DNA of 6,095 nt, from the NCBI GenBank assembly GCA_965216965.1, contig CBDCGX010000023.1, positions 1 through 6,095 of the forward strand. Reading direction: 5' to 3'. Numbering within the stretch: the stretch's first letter is position 1; the number at the start of each line of letters is the position of its first letter. A program made the translations under genes and the position numbers. The notes under the pieces were generated by a model that saw nothing but the letters and a program-made list of their open reading frames with translations, was not told the origin of the DNA and searched no databases. Below are positions 1 through 4,992 of this stretch, in pieces. This DNA is from CBDAKK01 sp965216965. Lineage in GTDB: Bacteria > Spirochaetota > Spirochaetia > WTKD01 > G963693115.

Positions 1-752
1 CGTATGCACTTATAACTGGAGCTAGTTCTGGTATTGGAAAATCAATTGCATATAAATTAGCTCAAGAAAAAAAAGATATTATAGTGGTCGCACGGAGAAT
101 AGAAAGGCTTAAAAAGATACAGGAAGATATACAGAGATTATATGGAGTCAATGTTATTATAAAGCAGAGCGATATAAGCAAGGTAGAGAAAATTCAAGAT
201 CTTTGTGCGTGCATAGATTCTTTTGATGTAGATATACTCTTTAATAATGCGGGACTTGGCGCAGTAGAAACTCCACAAAAAAACTTTTTTGGTTCTTTGG
301 AAGAAAGGGTTATTGATGTAAATATAAAGGCACTTACACATATTTCATCATATTTTGTTGCATATCATAATGAAAAAGATACAGATGCAACGCTCATAAA
401 TGTATCTTCTGTGGTGGGGTATGGGGTTTCGGCTACTTCTATTGTCTACTCTGCAACAAAATTTTATGTGAGTGCTTTTACAGAGGCATTGTATTATAAG
501 CTAAAAGATATTCAGTCAAAAGTAAGAGTCAAGATATTGGCTCCGGCACTTACAGAAACCGAATTTTTTTCGGTAGCAAAAAACGATCCCAATATTAAGG
601 TAACAGATTTAGGCATGACACACTACCATACTTCTGACCAAATGGCAGATTTTGCTATGCAACTCTTGCATTCTGATAAACCTGTTGGAATTGTAAACAT
701 AGAAGATTATAGCTTTGAGTTAAAAGAGTGTATATTTCCTCGTCTTTTTTAG
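1..752 (+). CDS. Short-chain dehydrogenase/reductase (classical SDR), 5' end outside the window
   Basis: Predicted cytosolic NAD(P)(H)-dependent oxidoreductase; the substrate cannot be told. The reading frame is open from the window edge (first whole codon at base 3, 249 visible codons), so the true start lies upstream. A later GTG at base 84 would delete the cofactor loop and is not the start. In visible numbering, the Rossmann motif TGASSGIG is at residues 5-12, NNAG at 81-84, and the catalytic tetrad appears complete: Asn107, Ser136 (NVSS), Tyr149 and Lys153 (YSATK). The Ala-Arg-Arg after the second beta strand (30-32) favours NADP(H) over NAD(H), by family knowledge. Classical SDRs are about 250-270 residues, so only a few N-terminal residues are missing. 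It ends in TAG, 9 nt before the next gene, which suggests an operon. The family is certain; the substrate and a gene name are not. Confidence 0.93.
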   Translation, partial: YALITGASSGIGKSIAYKLAQEKKDIIVVARRIERLKKIQEDIQRLYGVNVIIKQSDISKVEKIQDLCACIDSFDVDILFNNAGLGAVETPQKNFFGSLEERVIDVNIKALTHISSYFVAYHNEKDTDATLINVSSVVGYGVSATSIVYSATKFYVSAFTEALYYKLKDIQSKVRVKILAPALTETEFFSVAKNDPNIKVTDLGMTHYHTSDQMADFAMQLLHSDKPVGIVNIEDYSFELKECIFPRLF

Positions 753-761
753 CATAAGAAA

Positions 762-1397
762 ATGATCTTTTTCAACATTTTTATTATTATATTGTTTGTT
801 GTAAGTATGATCTTTTCGGGAAGAGATTTTTTTCGAAAAGACGATTGTTTTGATAAAGGAGGAATGTGGAATGTGCATGCAAAACAATGCATTTCCGAAG
901 AGTTAGATGTTTTTATTCAGAAAGTAGTTGTATCAACAGATATACCCATACAAGTGCCCGAAGAAACATATTATGTATTTCTCAATAAGACCCATGTAAC
1001 AAAGGATGGAAACTATTATAAGAAAGGAATGATTCAGATAGCACCTAATAAAAATATACAATATACTGTTTGGGTAATACTTAATACAAGTGGAATTTTT
1101 TTCTGGGGAGACATAAGTAGAAATACAACGTTATATACATTCTTTGCCCCTTTTTCTGTCGATAATGGAGGAAGTGGAACATTTTGGTATATCGGTACTT
1201 TTACACTTGATGTAAAAAACAATATGATTGTTCATAAAGAGTCTTTGTTTTTGGGAGATAGAGTGCAGAATATAAAAATATATCAGGAAGATGGTGCCGT
1301 ATGGGTGCAGTTTAAAAATTTTTTAGATACACAAAATTTTGAAAGTATACCACAACAACTAGTAAAAAAAAGGATATCTTTTGATGAAATATATTAG
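762..1397 (+). CDS. Hypothetical membrane-anchored or secreted protein, paired-Cys motif after the N-terminal hydrophobic segment
   Basis: I do not recognise this 211-residue protein. It starts with a hydrophobic segment (about residues 2-19, rich in Phe and Ile) followed by a charged stretch, so it is a signal anchor or signal peptide; there is no lipobox Cys at the right distance. Next comes a short motif with Cys29, Gly33-Gly34, Trp36 and Cys43, of the kind CxxxGGxW...C seen just after the signal in many small exported proteins; the two Cys could form a disulfide outside the cytoplasm. The rest (about 60-211) alternates hydrophobic and aromatic residues, suggesting a beta-rich domain, with FLGDRV at 163-168. 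That stretch, followed by a strand and a proline, recalls hypothetical exported proteins with a 'GDRV' block, but this is a weak memory-based resemblance. The 9-nt gap to the dehydrogenase gene suggests co-transcription. The start is the first ATG, just before the hydrophobic segment; the upstream ribosome site is weak (TAAGAAA). Confidence 0.8.
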   Translation: MIFFNIFIIILFVVSMIFSGRDFFRKDDCFDKGGMWNVHAKQCISEELDVFIQKVVVSTDIPIQVPEETYYVFLNKTHVTKDGNYYKKGMIQIAPNKNIQYTVWVILNTSGIFFWGDISRNTTLYTFFAPFSVDNGGSGTFWYIGTFTLDVKNNMIVHKESLFLGDRVQNIKIYQEDGAVWVQFKNFLDTQNFESIPQQLVKKRISFDEIY

Positions 1398-1399
1398 AC

Positions 1400-1413
1400 A
1401 TTCTAAATAGAAT
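1400..1413. repeat. Small inverted repeat just after the stop codon at 1397
   Basis: ATTCT (1400-1404) pairs with AGAAT (1409-1413) around an AAAT loop. It starts 3 nt after the stop codon of the upstream gene. It could be a weak 3'-end hairpin, but the stem has one G-C pair and no T-run follows, so it does not qualify as an intrinsic terminator. Chance is quite possible in such AT-rich DNA. Confidence 0.25.
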
Positions 1414-1464
1414 ACATAGAAATATTTTACATAATAAATATATTATAACATACATATCATGTAC

Positions 1465-1493
1465 TTGAATAAAAAAAAGATATACAGTACAAT
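1465..1493 (+). promoter_or_regulatory. Sigma-70-type promoter for fusA
   Basis: TTGAAT at 1465-1470 and TACAAT at 1488-1493 are separated by exactly 17 nt; each hexamer differs from consensus at one or two positions. Transcription would start near base 1500, leaving an mRNA leader of about 55 nt before the fusA ATG. A 5-bp inverted repeat, TACAT-ATC-ATGTA (1451-1463), sits directly upstream of the -35 and could be an operator or simply chance. This is the best promoter in the 158-nt gap that separates fusA from the upstream gene pair. Confidence 0.6.
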
Positions 1494-1537
1494 GTAAGGA
1501 AAAAATATAAGATTCTTTATTGAGTTAAAAATATATA

Positions 1538-1555
1538 ATGGAGATTATTAACTAA
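1538..1555 (+). promoter_or_regulatory. fusA ribosome-binding region overlapping a 5-codon mini-ORF (MEIIN)
   Basis: GGAG at 1540-1543 is the only Shine-Dalgarno-like sequence before fusA, 12 nt from its ATG, which is longer than usual. The same bases form a mini-ORF: ATG at 1538, then codons for E, I, I and N, then TAA at 1553-1555, directly touching the fusA ATG at 1556. Its start codon overlaps the GGAG. It has no ribosome site of its own, so it may be accidental; if translated, its terminating ribosomes would sit exactly on the fusA start. Confidence 0.4.
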
Positions 1556-3655
1556 ATGACTTTTGATATTAAAAAATTACGTAATATTGGTATTAGTGCA
1601 CATATAGATAGTGGTAAAACAACACTGACTGAACGAATATTGTTTTATTGTGATAAAATTCATGCTATTCATGAAGTTCGAGGAAAAGATGGTGTTGGTG
1701 CCACAATGGACTCTATGGAATTAGAGAAGGAAAGAGGAATTACCATTGCCAGTGCTTCAACAAATGTAATGTGGGGAGAGACACCAGTTAATATAATTGA
1801 TACTCCGGGTCACGTTGACTTTACTATAGAAGTAGAGCGTTCTCTGCGCGTACTTGATGGTGCGGTTTTGGTTTTGTGTGCGGTTTCTGGGGTGCAATCT
1901 CAATCTATTACTGTTGATAGACAGTTAAAACGATATTCAGTTCCACGACTTGCTTTTATAAATAAATGTGATAGGACTGGAGCGGACCCTGAGAGAGTGG
2001 TGAAACAGTTAAGAGAAAAACTAATGCTTAATGCACACATGCTTCAAATGCCTGTTGGGCTTGAAGACAAACATGATGGCATAATTGATCTTATAAAAAT
2101 GAAAGCATATTACTTTGATGGAGATAATGGAGAAACGTTGAGAGAAGAAGATATCCCTTCTCATTGCAAGGATGAGGCAGAGAAAAAAAGGCATGATCTT
2201 TTAGATGCAATTTCTCTTTTTGATGATGAGCTCATGGAACATCTTATGGAAGATAAGGCTCCCGAAGAGTATATTCACAGAGCAATACGAAAAGCTACCA
2301 TTGCTAATGAATTTTGTCCTGTCTTTGTTGGTTCTGCATATAAAAATAAAGGAGTACAATTACTCCTAGATTCAGTTGTGGAATACCTGCCTTCTCCCGA
2401 AGAAGTAACAAATAGGGCTCTCAATTTAGATAAAAATGAAGAAGAAGTAGTACTTACTTCAGAACAGAATGATCCTACTGTGGCACTTGCCTTTAAGTTA
2501 GAAGATGGAAAATATGGACAACTTACGTATACAAGAATATATCAGGGTCTAATTAAAAAAGGGATGGAGCTTGTTAACGTTCGTTCAAGAAAAAAATTTA
2601 AAGTAGGACGACTTATTCGCATGCATTCTAATACAATGTCTGATATTACAGAAGCTGGCTCTGGTGATATTGTTGCTCTTTTTGGTATAGACTGTGCTTC
2701 GGGAGATACATTTTGCTCGCCAGAAATTAATTATTCTATGACTTCAATGTTTGTTCCTGATCCTGTTATTTCGCTTTCTATTGCTCCAGTAGATAAGAAG
2801 TCTGCAGATCAGATGGCAAAGGCGCTCAATCGATTTACAAAAGAAGATCCCACATTTAAAACATATGTGGATGCGGAATCAAATGAAACTATTATTCAGG
2901 GCATGGGAGAATTGCACCTTGATGTATATGTTGAGAGAATGAAACGAGAATATGGAGCAATGGTAGAAACAGGGAAACCTCAAGTAGCATATAGAGAGGC
3001 GATAACGAGAAGAGCAGATTTTGATTATATACATAAAAAACAAACAGGTGGTGCAGGACAGTTTGGGCGAGTTGGAGGATATATTGAGCCTATTTTAGAT
3101 ACGGAAGATTCTCAAAATTACGAATTTGTTAATAAAATAAAGGGCGCTTCTATTCCAAACGAATTTATCCCTTCGTGCGATAAGGGGTTTAAGGCCTCTT
3201 TAAAAAAGGGGACGCTCATCGGGTATCCAATTGTAAGAGTAAGAGTTACTATAAATGATGGTTCTTCTCACTCTGTAGACTCATCAGATAATGCTTTCCA
3301 ACAAGCTGCTATTGGAGCATTTAGACAGGCCTATGATAAGGCGGCTCCTATTGCACTTGAGCCTATTATGAAAGTAGTTGTAGAAACTCCTACAGAATTC
3401 CAAGGGAATTCTATGGCATTGCTTAATCAACGGAGAGGACTCATTGTAGCTAACTCTGATGAGGGAGTGATGACTGTAATAGAGGCAGAGGTTCCCTTGA
3501 GTGAAATGTTTGGGTTTTCAACAGAACTACGATCATCTACGCAGGGCAAGGCAGAATATTCAATGGAATTTCTAAAATATGGGAAAGTACCGTCTACTAT
3601 ACAAGAAGATTTAAAAAGCAAATTCATCAAGGAACGAGAGGAAGGAAGGAGATAG
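1556..3655 (+). CDS. fusA: Translation elongation factor G (spirochaetal/mitochondrial EF-G1 type)
   Basis: GTPase that moves tRNAs and mRNA through the ribosome after each peptide bond; cytosolic. At 699 residues it is full length. Visible GTPase motifs: P-loop AHIDSGKT at 15-22, switch I RGITI at 60-64 (Thr63), DTPGH at 82-86 with His86 as the catalytic His equivalent, NKCD at 136-139, and G5 GSAYKNKG at 259-266. Domains II to V follow, including the GMGELHLDVYVERM block typical of domain III and KKQTGGAGQFGRV of domain IV. Ser instead of the usual Ala in the P-loop (HIDSGKT) and the RGKDGVGATMDSMELE block place it with the EF-G1 type of spirochaetes, planctomycetes and mitochondria (human GFM1) rather than canonical bacterial EF-G. 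Family knowledge says these bacteria usually carry a second EF-G for ribosome recycling; none is visible here. The ATG start fits the family N-terminus (KLRNIGISAHID). It has its own promoter; an 84-nt gap to the next gene shows no good terminator. Confidence 0.98.
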   Translation: MTFDIKKLRNIGISAHIDSGKTTLTERILFYCDKIHAIHEVRGKDGVGATMDSMELEKERGITIASASTNVMWGETPVNIIDTPGHVDFTIEVERSLRVLDGAVLVLCAVSGVQSQSITVDRQLKRYSVPRLAFINKCDRTGADPERVVKQLREKLMLNAHMLQMPVGLEDKHDGIIDLIKMKAYYFDGDNGETLREEDIPSHCKDEAEKKRHDLLDAISLFDDELMEHLMEDKAPEEYIHRAIRKATIANEFCPVFVGSAYKNKGVQLLLDSVVEYLPSPEEVTNRALNLDKNEEEVVLTSEQNDPTVALAFKLEDGKYGQLTYTRIYQGLIKKGMELVNVRSRKKFKVGRLIRMHSNTMSDITEAGSGDIVALFGIDCASGDTFCSPEINYSMTSMFVPDPVISLSIAPVDKKSADQMAKALNRFTKEDPTFKTYVDAESNETIIQGMGELHLDVYVERMKREYGAMVETGKPQVAYREAITRRADFDYIHKKQTGGAGQFGRVGGYIEPILDTEDSQNYEFVNKIKGASIPNEFIPSCDKGFKASLKKGTLIGYPIVRVRVTINDGSSHSVDSSDNAFQQAAIGAFRQAYDKAAPIALEPIMKVVVETPTEFQGNSMALLNQRRGLIVANSDEGVMTVIEAEVPLSEMFGFSTELRSSTQGKAEYSMEFLKYGKVPSTIQEDLKSKFIKEREEGRR

Positions 3656-3681
3656 CATATATAAATCGTGGTTTAAATTAT

Positions 3682-3687
3682 TATAAT
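3682..3687 (+). promoter_or_regulatory. Possible -10 element upstream of the DtxR-like gene
   Basis: A perfect TATAAT lies 53 nt before the regulator's ATG, inside a small palindrome (ATTAT-T-ATAAT, 3677-3687). There is no recognisable -35 at 16-18 nt and no extended -10 TG. If used, it would start transcription near 3694. The rest of the 84-nt gap holds alternating TA steps and a run of nine A (3705-3713). No clear terminator for fusA is seen, so read-through from fusA is an equally good explanation for expression of the next gene. AT-rich DNA gives such hexamers by chance. Confidence 0.25.
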
Positions 3688-3739
3688 GGGATGCGTATAT
3701 ATATAAAAAAAAATGTGGTATTATTAAAGTACGGTATAT

Positions 3740-4207
3740 ATGAAAAAGCTGTCAGATAGTTTAGAGGATTATATAGAAATTATTTTCTATATATGTAGGC
3801 GCAAAGTAGGTGCTCATACTTCGGAAATTGCAAGATACCTCAATGTTAAAATGTCTTCTGTTACGCGAGCACTTAAATGTCTTTCAGAGAGTGGGCTTTT
3901 GAATTATAGCAAATATAAAAGAGTTCTTTTAACTAAAACAGGTATTGAATATGCCCGTTATATATTAGAAAAACACAGGGTAGCATATGATTTTCTTCAT
4001 TTTGTACTTAGACAAGAACCGTATGCTGCCGATGAAGCTGCAAAAAAAATGAAAAAAGCACTTGATGAAGACACGTTAAAAAAGATGCAGGAATTTTTTA
4101 GCCATAATGCGCGAGATATGCCGTATAAGCATGAGGATTGTAAATATAATGATATGCGATGTATGCTTTGTAAGTTTACAGGCAACCTTAAGACAAGAAA
4201 AGTGTGA
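3740..4207 (+). CDS. DtxR/MntR-family transcriptional regulator with an altered metal site
   Basis: Predicted DNA-binding protein of the DtxR/MntR family, which normally represses metal-uptake genes when loaded with Mn(II) or Fe(II). The 155 residues give a winged helix-turn-helix (about 6-65: SLEDYIE start, AxYLNVKMSSVTRALKCL recognition region) and a helical dimerisation region (about 66-123); the C-terminal SH3-like domain is absent, as in MntR. Compared with Bacillus MntR, ligands Asp8, Glu11, His77 and Glu99 are matched by Asp10, Glu13, His79 and Glu99, but the Glu102-His103 pair is replaced by Lys102-Lys103. The tail carries His131, Cys134, Cys141 and Cys144 (CxxC), which might bind a metal or cluster instead; that is inference. 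The start is ATG at 3740, matching the usual family N-terminus, although no Shine-Dalgarno sequence precedes it. Its TGA stop overlaps the rsmI ATG by one base. No metal transporter is next door, so its targets are unknown; an alternative sensor role is possible. Confidence 0.88.
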   Translation: MKKLSDSLEDYIEIIFYICRRKVGAHTSEIARYLNVKMSSVTRALKCLSESGLLNYSKYKRVLLTKTGIEYARYILEKHRVAYDFLHFVLRQEPYAADEAAKKMKKALDEDTLKKMQEFFSHNARDMPYKHEDCKYNDMRCMLCKFTGNLKTRKV

Positions 4208-4890
4208 TGCTTTATATTGTTTCTACACCAATTGGCAATTTAGATGATATCAGTTATAGAGCTGTAGAAGTGCTTAAAAAAGTAACAGTAATAGCATGTG
4301 AGGATACTCGAAGAACTAAGAAACTTCTTTCTTATTATGAAATATCCACAAGATGTATAAGTTGTCATTCGTATAATCAAGAAAAAATATATAATACTCT
4401 TTTGCTACCCTTGTTAAAGAAAGGCGAGGATGTTGCTTTGGTGAGCGATGCAGGAACCCCTTGCATTAGTGATCCCGGGGCGGTTATAGTGGAACATGTA
4501 TATAACAACGATATAGCTGTAACACCTATAGTCGGGGCGAGTGCTATTACGGCGCTTGTAAGTGTTTCTGGATTACATGGAAAGGGATTTTGGTTTGAAG
4601 GATTTTTACAACGAAAGAAAAATGCTCGGTTAAAAAGATTGTCAGAATTATTAGAAAAAAACATAGGTTTTGTGCTTTTTGAATCTCCTTATAGGATAGA
4701 AAAGTTGTTAGAGGAAATTACTAGTATAGATTCTCAACGGTGCGTGCTTATGGGGCGTGAAATGACAAAAAAATTTGAGCATATTCATAGGGCATTAGTA
4801 TCTGATTTGTTGCAAATGCATAGAAATAATGAAGTGCCAAAAAAAGGAGAATATACGGTGTTTGTATATCCTCAAAAAAGAATACGCTAG
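4207..4890 (+). CDS. rsmI: 16S rRNA (cytidine-1402 2'-O)-methyltransferase RsmI, short form
   Basis: SAM-dependent methyltransferase of the tetrapyrrole-methylase fold that 2'-O-methylates C1402 of 16S rRNA in the P-site region (E. coli numbering); cytosolic. Motifs, numbered from ATG 4207: STPIGNL at 6-12, CEDTRRT at 31-37, SDAGTPCISDPG at 80-91, GAS of the SAM-binding loop at 110-112, FEGFLQRKK at 130-138, FESPYRI at 158-164, REMTKKFE at 184-191 and GEYTVFV at 214-220. At 227 residues it has the whole catalytic domain but stops where most RsmI proteins (about 270-290 residues) continue into a small helical C-terminal domain, which is missing. The usual FESPHRI reads FESPYRI. I prefer ATG 4207 over GTG 4204, because MLYIVSTPIGNL is the common family start and the TGATG overlap with the regulator's stop suggests translational coupling; no independent ribosome site is visible. 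It ends in TAG. Confidence 0.96.
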   Translation: MLYIVSTPIGNLDDISYRAVEVLKKVTVIACEDTRRTKKLLSYYEISTRCISCHSYNQEKIYNTLLLPLLKKGEDVALVSDAGTPCISDPGAVIVEHVYNNDIAVTPIVGASAITALVSVSGLHGKGFWFEGFLQRKKNARLKRLSELLEKNIGFVLFESPYRIEKLLEEITSIDSQRCVLMGREMTKKFEHIHRALVSDLLQMHRNNEVPKKGEYTVFVYPQKRIR

Positions 4891-4906
4891 AAATACGTAT
4901 TTTCTT
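4876..4906 (+). terminator. Weak terminator-like hairpin at the end of rsmI
   Basis: AATACG (4881-4886) pairs with CGTATT (4896-4901) around a 9-nt loop that contains the rsmI TAG; a G-T and an A-T pair extend the stem (4879-4880 with 4902-4903). An A-run precedes it and TTCTT follows, the layout of a weak intrinsic terminator that could work in both directions. Only two G-C pairs support the stem. A perfect 12-nt palindrome, AAATACGTATTT (4891-4902), overlaps it and competes with this fold. Its position between rsmI and a gene with its own promoter makes a terminator sensible. Confidence 0.35.
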
Positions 4907-4954
4907 AAATAATAAGATTCTATAGTTATTTGAGGTACGATAAGAGAGTATCTA

Positions 4955-4983
4955 TTGTTTATAAAAAGGTTTTGTTTTATAAT
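4955..4983 (+). promoter_or_regulatory. Strong sigma-70-type promoter placed almost on the M16 protease start
   Basis: TTGTTT (4955-4960) and a perfect TATAAT (4978-4983) are separated by exactly 17 nt. Seven nt downstream of the -10 puts +1 at about 4990, inside a run of eight A (4984-4991), so the mRNA would begin about 3 nt before the ATG at 4993. This agrees with the absence of a Shine-Dalgarno sequence before that ATG. A weaker upstream alternative, TTGAGG (4930-4935) with TATTGT (4953-4958), also has 17-nt spacing and would give a leader of about 30 nt. Confidence 0.55.
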
Positions 4984-4992
4984 AAAAAAAAT

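Noticed and set aside
278..292. A6/T6 tract in the dehydrogenase gene as a frameshift or phase-variation site
   Set aside because: The reading frame continues intact through the tract with family motifs on both sides; such runs are common in this AT-rich DNA.
84..752. GTG at 84 as the start of the dehydrogenase
   Set aside because: The frame is open to the window edge and the upstream residues hold the TGASSGIG cofactor motif, so the real start is outside the window.
3640..3655. Excellent Shine-Dalgarno-like sequence (AAGGAAGGAGAT) at the 3' end of fusA, suggesting a hidden small gene
   Set aside because: It codes for the Glu/Gly/Arg-rich fusA tail. No ATG, GTG or TTG lies at a usable distance; the first GTG (3669) meets a stop two codons later.
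3713..3727. Mini-ORF ATG-TGG-TAT-TAT-TAA upstream of and in frame with the regulator
   Set aside because: Only four codons, no ribosome site, and not adjacent to the regulator's ATG, unlike the mini-ORF before fusA; best explained by chance.
4204..4209. GTG at 4204 as the rsmI start
   Set aside because: ATG at 4207 directly follows, matches the usual MLYIVSTPIGNL family start, and gives the common TGATG coupling; only one residue is at stake.
4205..4250. TGA of the regulator read as Trp (recoding), giving a longer protein
   Set aside because: The extension shows no plausible domain, tryptophans in the genes inspected are TGG, and the TGATG overlap explains the stop.
4377..4664. Minus-strand open frame of 95 codons inside rsmI, and other minus-strand frames at 138-341, 1034-1222, 3427-3630, 3997-4185 and 5805-5996
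   Set aside because: All lie opposite well-supported genes, have no recognisable domain, and look like shadows of the coding strand.
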